From: Sulfurovum sp.
GTDB lineage: Bacteria > Campylobacterota > Campylobacteria > Campylobacterales > Sulfurovaceae
NCBI GenBank assembly: GCA_020721385.1
Contig: DYMW01000050.1
Span: 1-11,503 of the forward strand
Length of the DNA stretch: 11,503 nucleotides
Direction: 5' to 3'
Both the position numbers and the translations under genes were made by a program. The notes beneath the pieces are model-generated. The model saw nothing but the letters and a program-made list of their open reading frames with translations, had not been told where the DNA came from and ran no database searches. Positions 1 through 6,759 of the stretch are shown here, in pieces. Every line of letters starts with the position of its first letter. Positions within the stretch are counted from its first letter, which is position 1.

Positions 1-101
1 GTATTGATGGTAACTTTAATATGGTGATAATACATGGTAATAATCTCTTTACTTATAGGATTGAAGCAAGAGATTATAACATAAGCCTAAGAACATTATA
101 A
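1..101 (+). CDS. 3' end of an unidentified protein (partial at window edge)
   Basis: This is the tail of a gene that starts before the window. The frame beginning at base 3 is open for 32 codons and ends in TAA at 99-101; the other + strand frames and the opposite strand hit stops quickly here. The visible end reads IDGNFNMVIIHGN followed by a segment ending ISLRTL, alternating hydrophobic and polar residues as in beta strands. I do not recognise a family. It is co-directional with trpB, 66 bp upstream of it, but a TATAAT box in that gap suggests trpB has its own promoter. The open frame is short enough that chance is possible. Confidence 0.45.
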   Translation, partial: IDGNFNMVIIHGNNLFTYRIEARDYNISLRTL

Positions 102-133
102 GCCTACTGTTTCATATTTAATAACAGATAAGG

Positions 134-139
134 TATAAT
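134..139 (+). promoter_or_regulatory. Probable -10 box of the trpB promoter
   Basis: A perfect TATAAT preceded directly by GG sits 28 bases before the trpB ATG, so transcription should start near 146 and give a leader of about 22 bases. No convincing -35 is seen, which is usual for Campylobacterota sigma-70 promoters. The leader holds a purine-rich stretch (AAAAGAGAAG) that would serve as a weak ribosome binding site. Confidence 0.6.
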
Positions 140-167
140 CCAACCAATTACACGAAAAGAGAAGAAA

Positions 168-1433
168 ATGACTAAAAATACATTATTGAAAGAGATACCT
201 TTAGAACAAACCGTCTACATTCCAAAACCAAGCCCACATGACCCTGATGTTAATGGACATTTTGGTATTTATGGTGGGCGTTTTGTACCTGAAACACTCA
301 TGCCAGCATTAGAACAACTACGCCTTGATTATGAAGCGGTACGTTTCGATGAAGATTTTTGGAAAGAGGTAGATTACTACTACAAAAACTATGTGGGTCG
401 TCCATCGGCTCTCTACTTTGCTGAAAATTTATCCAAAGAACTAAATGCCAAAATCTATCTAAAACGAGAAGATTTAAACCATACAGGTGCACACAAAATA
501 AACCATACGATTGCCCAAGCCATCTTGGCTAAACGGTTGGGTAAAAAGAAGGTTATTGCCGAAACAGGTGCAGGTCAACATGGCGTGGCAACGGCAACGG
601 TTGCTGCGTTGTTTGGTTTGGAGTGTGAAGTCTTTATGGGTGCCAAAGATGTGGCACGTCAAGAGCTGAATGTGTTTAGAATGAAACTGCTTGGAGCCAA
701 AGTTCATGCGGTAGAATCAGGAAGTAAAACCCTCAAAGATGCCATGAACGATGCCATAAGACACTGGGTAACCAATGCTCGTGATACCTATTATATTATA
801 GGAACCGTTGCAGGACCTCACCCGTATCCGATGATGATTCGTGATATTCAATCGATTATTGGTTGGGAAGCCAAAGCACAACTCAACACGGTTGCGGGAT
901 GTCTGCCCGATAAAGTCATTGCGTGTATTGGTGGTGGGTCAAATGCCATGGGTATCTTTAGCCACTTTTTAGAAGATGAAAGCGTAGAGTGTATCGGTAT
1001 AGAAGCTGGTGGTTTGGGACTCGATAGCAAACATGGCTGTTCCCTTGAAAAAGGAAGCCCTGGGGTATTACATGGACAATTAAGCTACCTACTGCAAGAT
1101 GAAGATGGACAAATTCAAGAGGCACACTCCATCTCGGCTGGTTTGGATTACCCTGGAATTGGACCTGAACACGCGTATTTAAAAGATAAAAATATCGTTA
1201 CCTATAACCATGTGACCGATGATGAAGCACTCGATGCGTTTGCATGGTTATCACAAGCCGAAGGAATTATTCCTGCTTTTGAGAGTTCACACGCCATTGC
1301 CTATTTAAAAAAGATGAAAAAAGAAGATATTCAAGGTAAAACCATTTTAGTCAACCTCTCGGGTCGTGGCGATAAAGACATGATACAAGCCAAAGAGATT
1401 TTAAAAGAACAATTTAATAGTAGGAAAAAATAA
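168..1433 (+). CDS. trpB: Tryptophan synthase beta chain
   Basis: A PLP enzyme that condenses indole with L-serine to give L-tryptophan in the cytoplasm, normally as an alpha2-beta2 complex with TrpA. The protein is 421 residues. The family N-terminus (FGIYGGRFVPETLM) starts near residue 32 after an extension of about 30 residues. The PLP lysine is K110 in HTGAHKINH, the catalytic glutamate is E132 in AETGAGQHG, and the phosphate-binding loop GGGSN is at 255-259. The AETGAGQHG form is that of TrpB1, which works with TrpA, rather than the stand-alone TrpB2 type. Neither trpA nor any other trp gene is nearby; pepA follows after 4 bases. The ATG is chosen because the frame opens there, 28 bases after a good -10 box. 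Identity is secure; an isolated trpB suggests a dispersed trp pathway. Confidence 0.98.
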   Translation: MTKNTLLKEIPLEQTVYIPKPSPHDPDVNGHFGIYGGRFVPETLMPALEQLRLDYEAVRFDEDFWKEVDYYYKNYVGRPSALYFAENLSKELNAKIYLKREDLNHTGAHKINHTIAQAILAKRLGKKKVIAETGAGQHGVATATVAALFGLECEVFMGAKDVARQELNVFRMKLLGAKVHAVESGSKTLKDAMNDAIRHWVTNARDTYYIIGTVAGPHPYPMMIRDIQSIIGWEAKAQLNTVAGCLPDKVIACIGGGSNAMGIFSHFLEDESVECIGIEAGGLGLDSKHGCSLEKGSPGVLHGQLSYLLQDEDGQIQEAHSISAGLDYPGIGPEHAYLKDKNIVTYNHVTDDEALDAFAWLSQAEGIIPAFESSHAIAYLKKMKKEDIQGKTILVNLSGRGDKDMIQAKEILKEQFNSRKK

Positions 1434-1437
1434 TAAT

Positions 1438-2901
1438 ATGAATTTTGAACTAACCATAAGCCCAATAAATGAGATAGAGTCGGCATTAGAGCTGATTATT
1501 GTCGCCAATAAAAATTTTAAACACCATTTTGTACAAGATAAAAAACTCCTCAAAAAAGTAGGCTTTTTAGGAGAGCAGGATGAGACCTGTCTGCTTGTTG
1601 AAAAAGACCGACTCTATGTAGGTGTTGATGCCATTAACGGTGCCAATGTACGAACAGCCGTTGCCACAGCTGTAAGAGGAATAAGCGGTACACAATACAA
1701 AAGCCTAAAAGTTGCTTCTTATATGAATAATGCAAAATGTACCGCTGTTTTAAGAGCCATGGTAGAAGGGTTTATTTTAGGAGCATACAGTTTTGATACC
1801 TACAAAAGTACAAAGAGCAAACGTACCCTTAAAGAAATTATCATTTCACTAGAAGAGTACCATGGTTATGAACTTGATATGGAAAAATGTGCCATATCCC
1901 TTAACAATGGACAAATAACCGCTGAAGCAACCAACTTTACCCGTGACATTGTCAACACCACACCAGATGATTGTTACCCTGCTGTCATGGCTGAAATTGC
2001 TGAAACTTTGGCAAAAAACAATGGGTTAACCTGTAAAGTCTTAAAACCAAAAGAGCTTAAAAAAGAGAAGATGGAGACACTACTTGCCGTGGCTCGTGCG
2101 AGTCGTCATACCCCACGAGTCATTCATTTAAGTCATAAACCTGAACATCCAAAAGCCATTGTCACCTTGGTTGGAAAAGGATTAACCTATGATTCAGGTG
2201 GATTGAGCCTTAAACCATCAGACTATATGGTCACCATGAAATCGGACAAAAGTGGCGGTTCTGCTGTTTTAGGCATTATGAAAGCGGTCAGTGAAATGAA
2301 TTTGCCAATCGAAGTGCATGGGTTTATTGGTGCAGTTGAAAACATGATTGGAGGTGATGCCTATAAACCCGATGATGTATTGGTAGCCAAAAATGGAAAA
2401 ACCATTGAAATACGCAATACCGATGCCGAAGGGCGTTTGGTTCTAGCCGATGTGCTTTGTTATGCCCAACAAGAGGTTCAAGCGGACTATATTTTTGACT
2501 TTGCAACCCTAACAGGTGCTTCGGTTGTGGGTGTGGGTCACTATACCTCAAGTATTATGGGCAATGCAGATCTTCCCAAAGATGCCATTATTACAGCATC
2601 CAAAAGTGCTGGTGAATTTGCCACAAAACTGGACTTTAACCGTTATTTAAAAAAATCTCTTAAAAGTGAAATTGCTGACATTTGTAACATCTCCAATACC
2701 CGTTATGGTGGAGCCATCACAGCAGGTCAATTTTTAGAAGAGTTTATTGACAAAGAGCATAAAGAGAAATGGGCACATATTGACATCGCAGGTCCTGCCT
2801 TTGTAGAACATATTTGGGGTGAAAATCCTCATGGTGCATCAGGTGCAGGTGTGCGTATGATGTTAAGATTCTTAGAAAAATTAACGAAAGAGAAAAAATA
2901 G
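1438..2901 (+). CDS. pepA: Leucyl aminopeptidase (cytosolic aminopeptidase, M17 family)
   Basis: A two-metal aminopeptidase that removes N-terminal residues from peptides in the cytoplasm, usually as a hexamer. The 487-residue length is normal. The N-terminal part (about 1-160) is the variable macro-like domain and the rest is the catalytic domain. The family signature NTDAEGRL is at 327-334. By alignment to E. coli PepA the metal ligands are K247, D252, D270, D329 and E331, with K259 and R333 as catalytic residues; all are present. The stretch after D270 reads KSGGSAV where many relatives have MGGAAAV, a mild variation. It starts 4 bases after the trpB stop, with a weak AGGAAA upstream, and its TAG directly abuts the next ATG, so it is most likely cotranscribed with trpB and the VanZ-like gene. 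Confidence 0.96.
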   Translation: MNFELTISPINEIESALELIIVANKNFKHHFVQDKKLLKKVGFLGEQDETCLLVEKDRLYVGVDAINGANVRTAVATAVRGISGTQYKSLKVASYMNNAKCTAVLRAMVEGFILGAYSFDTYKSTKSKRTLKEIIISLEEYHGYELDMEKCAISLNNGQITAEATNFTRDIVNTTPDDCYPAVMAEIAETLAKNNGLTCKVLKPKELKKEKMETLLAVARASRHTPRVIHLSHKPEHPKAIVTLVGKGLTYDSGGLSLKPSDYMVTMKSDKSGGSAVLGIMKAVSEMNLPIEVHGFIGAVENMIGGDAYKPDDVLVAKNGKTIEIRNTDAEGRLVLADVLCYAQQEVQADYIFDFATLTGASVVGVGHYTSSIMGNADLPKDAIITASKSAGEFATKLDFNRYLKKSLKSEIADICNISNTRYGGAITAGQFLEEFIDKEHKEKWAHIDIAGPAFVEHIWGENPHGASGAGVRMMLRFLEKLTKEKK

Positions 2902-3291
2902 ATGAAACAGCACATACTACTCAATAAAGAAACGTACAAAAAACTCTTTTATTTTACAGCGTTGGCAGTTTTTATATTGGCAGTTATACCCAATGATCAT
3001 ATGAGTTGGAAATTTGACTATGCCGATAAAGTCAAACACTTTACCGCATTTTTTATACTCTCATTCCTACTCAATCGTGCATCATCCACCATGACACACC
3101 GTTTACGAAACATGGTAGCATTGCTTCTTTTTGGGATATTTATAGAAATTGTACAAATGTATGTTATCTATAGAAGCTCTTCCATTTATGATATTTATGC
3201 CGATATAGGAGGGATTTTACTCTTTCAAGGTCTCTTTTCACTTTATAAATTTTTTAACGAAAGAGATGTAAAACAAGAGAACGCTTCATAA
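2902..3291 (+). CDS. VanZ-like family integral membrane protein
   Basis: A 129-residue protein with four likely membrane segments at about 13-29, 44-58, 68-88 and 98-117. VanZ-family hallmarks are visible: D-K-V-K-H-F-x-A-F-F at 42-51, the I-E-I-V-Q motif with E82 and Q85 in the third helix, and R91 followed by S and D residues leading into the last helix (D97, D101). VanZ confers low-level teicoplanin resistance in enterococci, but the molecular role of most family members, including this one, is unknown, and a resistance role should not be assumed. Its ATG follows the pepA stop with no gap, so translation is probably coupled to pepA. The ORF ends 11 bases before an A-tract and hairpin. Confidence 0.85.
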   Translation: MKQHILLNKETYKKLFYFTALAVFILAVIPNDHMSWKFDYADKVKHFTAFFILSFLLNRASSTMTHRLRNMVALLLFGIFIEIVQMYVIYRSSSIYDIYADIGGILLFQGLFSLYKFFNERDVKQENAS

Positions 3292-3302
3292 AAACGCCAA
3301 CT

Positions 3303-3336
3303 AAAAAAGAAGAGAGCCAATAATAACCCTCTCTTC
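3303..3336 (-). terminator. Intrinsic terminator pointing to the - strand
   Basis: GAAGAGAG (3309-3316) and CTCTCTTC (3329-3336) form a perfect 8-bp stem with a 12-base loop. On the - strand the stem is followed immediately by six T residues (3308 to 3303), the standard intrinsic terminator layout. On the + strand the same hairpin has an A-tract before it and no T-tract after it, so it is a poor terminator for the vanZ operon, though it could still protect that mRNA's 3' end. No - strand protein gene lies upstream of it. Confidence 0.6.
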
Positions 3337-3346
3337 ACCAATGTTT

Positions 3347-3355
3347 GGATAAAAT
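3347..3355 (+). promoter_or_regulatory. Probable -10 region of the ychF promoter
   Basis: The stretch GGATAAAAT contains a TAAAAT hexamer at 3350-3355, one mismatch from TATAAT, and the same TTGGATAAA context occurs before ybeY. Transcription would start near 3362 and give a leader of about 33 bases. A good ribosome binding site, AAGGA at 3385-3389, stands 5 bases before the ychF ATG. Confidence 0.5.
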
Positions 3356-3394
3356 TGCACTCATTTGTAAAGAGACATTATATTAAGGAATACC

Positions 3395-4498
3395 ATGGGA
3401 TTAAGCATAGGACTTGTAGGATTACCAAACGTAGGTAAATCAACCACATTTAACGCCCTAACCAAAGCACAAAACGCAGAGAGTGCAAACTACCCCTTCT
3501 GTACCATCGAACCCAATAAAGCCGTTGTACCTGTACCTGATGAACGATTAGAAGCATTGGCAAAAATTGTTAAACCAGAGAGAATTCAATATTCGACCAT
3601 CGACTTTGTAGACATTGCAGGACTTGTTAAGGGTGCGAGTAAAGGCGAAGGATTGGGAAATAAGTTTTTATCGAACATCCGTGAAACTGAAGTTATCTTA
3701 CACATTGTACGATGTTTTGAAGATGACAATGTGGTGCATGTTGAAGGTTCTATTGACCCCATTCGTGATGTTGAAATCATTGAACAAGAACTTCTTTTTG
3801 CCGACTTGGATGCGGTTCAAAAACGTATTGATATGTTGGGTAAAAAAGCTCGTGGAAATGACAAAGATGCCAAAGCCCAATTGGTGATAGCAGAAGAACT
3901 TATTTTACACATTGCTGAGAACAATCCTGTCTCTACCTTTGCGGGTATTGATAGTGAGGAATTTCTTGCCATCAACAAAGATTTACGTCTACTAACCTCT
4001 AAAGAGATTATGTATGGTGCCAATGTTGATGAATCTGGACTAGAAGAAGACAATAAATATGTTCAAGCATTAAAAGCCTATGCAAGTGAGCGAAATTCAG
4101 AAGTGATTAAACTCTGTGCCAAAGTAGAAGAAGAGATGGTCGATTTTGATGATGAAGAACGAGAAGAGATGTTGGCAGACCTTGGCGTAACCGAAAGTGG
4201 ACTTGACCAAATTATTCGTAAAGGTTTTCACAAACTTGGACTTATGAGCTACTTTACTGCTGGAGTTAAAGAGGTTCGTGCATGGACAATTCGTCAAAAT
4301 ACCACCGCACCTAAAGCAGCAGCAGTGATTCATAATGACTTTGAAAAAGGGTTTATTCGTGCCGAAGTAATTGCCTATAATGACTTTATTACATTTGGTG
4401 GTGAAAGTGGTGCCAAAGAGGCAGGTAAAAGCCGTCTTGAAGGTAAAGAGTACATTGTACAAGATGGTGATGTTATGCACTTTAGGTTCAATGTGTAA
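3395..4498 (+). CDS. ychF: Redox/ribosome-associated ATPase YchF (Obg-related)
   Basis: YchF (OLA1 in eukaryotes) is a universally conserved P-loop NTPase that prefers ATP and associates with ribosomes; in bacteria it is linked to oxidative stress responses. The 367-residue length matches the family. The P-loop GLPNVGKS is at 9-16, the YPFCTIEPN segment at 33-41, the Walker B region DIAGLVKG at 73-80 and the degenerate G4 motif NVDE at 210-213, where true GTPases have NKxD. A helical insert follows the G domain and the C-terminal TGS domain spans about 281-365, ending in VQDGDVMHFRFNV. The start is fixed by AAGGA 5 bases upstream. Its stop overlaps the ATG of a small Cys-rich ORF by one base, suggesting translational coupling. 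Confidence 0.98.
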   Translation: MGLSIGLVGLPNVGKSTTFNALTKAQNAESANYPFCTIEPNKAVVPVPDERLEALAKIVKPERIQYSTIDFVDIAGLVKGASKGEGLGNKFLSNIRETEVILHIVRCFEDDNVVHVEGSIDPIRDVEIIEQELLFADLDAVQKRIDMLGKKARGNDKDAKAQLVIAEELILHIAENNPVSTFAGIDSEEFLAINKDLRLLTSKEIMYGANVDESGLEEDNKYVQALKAYASERNSEVIKLCAKVEEEMVDFDDEEREEMLADLGVTESGLDQIIRKGFHKLGLMSYFTAGVKEVRAWTIRQNTTAPKAAAVIHNDFEKGFIRAEVIAYNDFITFGGESGAKEAGKSRLEGKEYIVQDGDVMHFRFNV

Positions 4499-4668
4499 TG
4501 TCCACCAATAAGTTTTCAAGAGTACCTGTTGGTTGTAACAATGACGAGTGTCGCGAACATCAAAACTGTTTGCGTTTTGAAGCATGGAAAGAAAACGCCA
4601 TTGAACGCTTTAAGCGATTCAATGGCAGTAAAGAAAAAGGCTGTGGAAAATTTATTGCTAAGCGTTAA
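4498..4668 (+). CDS. Small four-cysteine protein, unknown function
   Basis: A 56-residue ORF whose ATG shares its A with the ychF TAA (TAATG), so it is probably translated by reinitiation after ychF. The four cysteines are C13, C18, C24 and C49, spaced C-x4-C-x5-C-x24-C, a layout that suits one zinc ion or an iron-sulfur centre. The middle (about 25-41) is a charged, probably helical stretch with aromatics, and the end reads KGCGKFIAKR. There is no signal peptide or membrane segment. Its codon use matches its neighbours. I do not recognise a named family, although the NCLRFE and GCGKF segments look like something conserved rather than chance. Its stop overlaps the convergent queC stop within the same TTAA. 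It is below common ORF length cut-offs and so is easily missed. Confidence 0.7.
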   Translation: MSTNKFSRVPVGCNNDECREHQNCLRFEAWKENAIERFKRFNGSKEKGCGKFIAKR

Positions 4669-5327
4669 ACATACTCAATGGGGTCAATGACTCCAGCCTC
4701 GCTAAACCCTTTTAAACGTAACCGACAACTGTCACACACCCCACACGCTCTGTCTTCATTTTTATAACAACTCCATGTATCTTGAAGTGGCACATTTAAT
4801 GCAATGGCTTTTTGAACAATCTGCTCTTTTTTCAAGTGTACCAAAGGCATTCTGATGGTCAACCTTGTCTCCTCTTTCGTACCCAAATTAATCGCTTTCT
4901 CCATCGCCCCAATGTAACTCTCTCTGCAATCAGGATACCCTGAACTGTCCTCTTCAACCACCCCAATAAAGAGGGCTTCTGCACCATGTTTTTCAGCAAT
5001 CGCCGTAGCAATCGAAATAAAAATACCATTTCTAAACGGTACATAAGTAATGGGCACTCCTGCTTCAATTCCTCCTGTGGGAACTTCTAATGAGTTATCC
5101 GTTAATGCCGAAGCCCCTATCTGTTTAAAAAAGTCTAAATCTATCTCATAAGCGTCAACACACGCTAACTGTTGGGTAATTTTTCTAAAAGATTCCAACT
5201 CTTTTTGTTGGGTTCTTTGCCCATAATTAAAGTGTAAAGCAATCAGTTCATACCCCTCTTCTTTTGCTATTTTTGCACTTAAGGCACTGTCCATGCCACC
5301 AGAGATAATGGTTACTGCTTTTTTCAT
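4665..5327 (-). CDS. queC: 7-cyano-7-deazaguanine synthase (preQ0 synthase)
   Basis: QueC converts 7-carboxy-7-deazaguanine to preQ0 using ATP and ammonia, a step in queuosine synthesis for tRNA wobble modification. The PP-loop SGGMDS is at 9-14, and the zinc site is formed by C187, C195, C198 and C201 in the C-terminal WSC...CGVCDSC region. The 220-residue length is normal. An in-frame ATG at 5354 would add nine residues, but it lies inside the probable -10 box (TAAAAT, 5358-5353). The ATG at 5327, preceded by AAAAAAGG, gives the family's usual MKKAVTIISGG start, so I chose it. No other queuosine genes and no preQ1 riboswitch are seen. The gene is divergent from ybeY, and its last 4 bases overlap the convergent small ORF. 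Confidence 0.97.
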   Translation of the reverse strand: MKKAVTIISGGMDSALSAKIAKEEGYELIALHFNYGQRTQQKELESFRKITQQLACVDAYEIDLDFFKQIGASALTDNSLEVPTGGIEAGVPITYVPFRNGIFISIATAIAEKHGAEALFIGVVEEDSSGYPDCRESYIGAMEKAINLGTKEETRLTIRMPLVHLKKEQIVQKAIALNVPLQDTWSCYKNEDRACGVCDSCRLRLKGFSEAGVIDPIEYV

Positions 5328-5352
5328 AATAATTGATACCTTTTTTAAACAC

Positions 5353-5376
5353 ATTTTACCAATAATTGGATAAACT
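5353..5376. promoter_or_regulatory. Divergent promoter region for queC and ybeY
   Basis: The 56 bp between queC and ybeY hold back-to-back -10-like boxes. On the - strand TAAAAT (5358-5353), preceded by GG, serves queC with a start near 5346. On the + strand TAAACT (5371-5376) within TTGGATAAACTTTG would start at about 5383-5384, right at the ybeY ATG; an alternative + box AATAAT (5361-5366) would give an 11-base leader. Between them lies the near-symmetric CCAATAATTGG (5359-5369). Assignments are inferred from position and similarity to the box upstream of ychF. Confidence 0.45.
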
Positions 5377-5383
5377 TTGTACC

Positions 5384-5809
5384 ATGTTGACTATAGAAAA
5401 CCTTACTGACCTAGAGATTAATATCGACCAATTAGAGACCATTGCAAAGCGTGTAACATCCAAAGAGATTGACCTGACGATATGTTACAATCCTTGCATT
5501 CAAGAATACAATGCCCAATACCGAAATAAAAATAAACCCACGGATGTTTTGAGCTTTCCTGTAGAGAGTGATTTTGAACATGAGCCTTTAGGCTCTATTG
5601 TTATTTCTGCCGATTTTGTTCGGCAAAAAGCATTAGAATTTAACCATAAAAATGATGATGAATTTGCCCTGCTCTTTATTCATGGTCTACTGCACCTTTT
5701 AGGCTATGACCATGAACTTGATACAGGAGAGATGAGAGCCAAAGAGACGGAGTTGATTCATGCTTTTCATCTTCCAAAAAGTTTAATTATACGCACCGAG
5801 GAGAGTTAA
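5384..5809 (+). CDS. ybeY: Endoribonuclease/rRNA maturation factor YbeY
   Basis: YbeY is a zinc metalloprotein needed for 16S rRNA 3'-end maturation and ribosome quality control. From the ATG at 5384 it is 141 residues, typical for the family. The signature H-G-x-L-H-L-x-G-Y-D-H is at 100-110, giving zinc ligands H100, H104 and H110, and the conserved YRNKNKPTDVLSFP stretch with R47 is at 46-59. An in-frame TTG at 5366 would add six residues, but it lies within the promoter palindrome, so the ATG is preferred. There is no Shine-Dalgarno before the ATG and the -10 may be very close, so translation could be leaderless. The stop overlaps the next ATG by one base (TAATG), indicating coupling to the antiporter gene. 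Confidence 0.96.
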   Translation: MLTIENLTDLEINIDQLETIAKRVTSKEIDLTICYNPCIQEYNAQYRNKNKPTDVLSFPVESDFEHEPLGSIVISADFVRQKALEFNHKNDDEFALLFIHGLLHLLGYDHELDTGEMRAKETELIHAFHLPKSLIIRTEES

Positions 5810-6759
5810 TGGATTTTGTTATATTTATATTGGCAATGGGTGGGCTAATATTTGGTTCCGACTTTATTATTAACGAAAGTGAACGGATTGCTTTACGTTT
5901 TAATATTTCCGAATTTGTCATTGGCTCAACACTCATTGCCATAGGAACAAGCCTTCCTGAAATGGCTGCGAGTGTTGCGGCAAGTTTGGACAACAAACCC
6001 GAAATAGCCATTGCCAATGCGGTGGGAAGCAATATTTTAAACATTACGCTGGTTTTGGCTATTGTTTTTATTGTTGCCAAACGCTTTACCCCTGAACGTG
6101 ATTTTTTTGCCAAAGACAGCATTTGGGCATTAATTCCTATCTTAATCTTTTTACTCATGGGCGTAGATGGCGTTATTTCAAAATTTGATGCCATCCTTTT
6201 ACTCTTTTTGATGTTTGCTTATTTACTTTTTCTTATCCAAGACTCTAAAGGATTAAGCATTAAAAATATTGATGAGTTTAGAGAAAATTTTTCATGGATA
6301 AAAAGTATTACCTTACTGATTGTTGGTTTTATTTTCGTGATAATTGGTGCACATTTTGCGGTTGATTCTGCCTCGAATATTGCTGTAAGGTTTGGTGTAA
6401 GTGATTGGATTATTGGGGTAGTTTTAATCAGTTTTGGTACTTCCCTACCAGAATTGGTCGTCTCTGTTTCGGCGGCGATTAAAGGCAAAGTAGACATGGC
6501 GATTGGAAACATAATCGGTTCCAATTTGGCCAATATCACGATGGTTATCGGTATTGCCGCATTGGCAGGAGAGCTTAAAATATCGTTATTAACCTATGCC
6601 TTTGATTTATCATTGATGACCGCTGCCACGCTGATGTTAATCTTTATTACCGCCAACAAACTTTACAGTAGACCTGCGGGGATTAGCTTACTTATTCTGC
6701 TTGGACTTTTTATGCAAAACACCGTTAATCAAATGGGTACTACTCCTATATTGCCATAA
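5809..6759 (+). CDS. Calcium/sodium antiporter (YrbG/NCX-like cation exchanger)
   Basis: A member of the Ca2+:cation antiporter superfamily, predicted to exchange Ca2+ for Na+ across the inner membrane. It has 316 residues, close to E. coli YrbG, with about ten hydrophobic segments in two inverted halves. Both alpha repeats are intact: the first has GTSLPE with E51 and GSN at 73-75, the second has GTSLPE with E215 and GSN at 237-239; the two glutamates are the expected ion ligands. A hydrophilic loop at about 144-164 separates the halves. The ATG overlaps the ybeY stop and is preceded by GGAGAG, so the pair forms one unit. The last 14 bases overlap the convergent cca gene. The ion actually transported cannot be read from the sequence. 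Confidence 0.93.
   Translation: MDFVIFILAMGGLIFGSDFIINESERIALRFNISEFVIGSTLIAIGTSLPEMAASVAASLDNKPEIAIANAVGSNILNITLVLAIVFIVAKRFTPERDFFAKDSIWALIPILIFLLMGVDGVISKFDAILLLFLMFAYLLFLIQDSKGLSIKNIDEFRENFSWIKSITLLIVGFIFVIIGAHFAVDSASNIAVRFGVSDWIIGVVLISFGTSLPELVVSVSAAIKGKVDMAIGNIIGSNLANITMVIGIAALAGELKISLLTYAFDLSLMTAATLMLIFITANKLYSRPAGISLLILLGLFMQNTVNQMGTTPILP

Larger units (their letters stand above)
3303..3370 (-). ncRNA. Candidate small antisense RNA at the ychF 5' region
   Basis: On the - strand a perfect TATAAT occupies 3382-3377. Initiation about 7 bases downstream would be near 3370. The transcript would then meet the hairpin and T6 tract ending at 3303, giving an RNA of about 68 bases with an unstructured 5' part and a terminator stem. 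It would be antisense to the ychF promoter and upstream leader and would not reach the ychF ribosome binding site. No meaningful ORF is inside. This rests only on a promoter-terminator pair; AT-rich DNA yields chance -10 boxes, so confidence is low. Confidence 0.28.

Noticed and set aside
4097..4585. A 162-codon open frame on the - strand opposite the end of ychF and the small Cys ORF.
   Set aside because: It lies antisense to a well-conserved ychF C-terminus, has a low-complexity N/C/F-rich product with no recognisable motif, and has no promoter or ribosome binding site.
5328..5354. Nine-residue N-terminal extension of QueC from the ATG at 5354.
   Set aside because: That ATG overlaps the probable queC -10 box, and the ATG at 5327 restores the normal family N-terminus with AAGG upstream.
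5366..5383. TTG start giving a six-residue extension of YbeY.
   Set aside because: It sits inside the promoter palindrome with no ribosome binding site, and the ATG at 5384 gives the usual family length.
5787..6194. A 135-codon open frame on the - strand opposite the start of the antiporter gene.
   Set aside because: Its M/A/I/S-rich composition is the usual reflection of a hydrophobic membrane protein read backwards; the + strand alpha-repeat motifs are decisive.
6219..6539. A 106-codon open frame on the - strand inside the antiporter gene.
   Set aside because: Antisense shadow of the second membrane half; no independent start signals.
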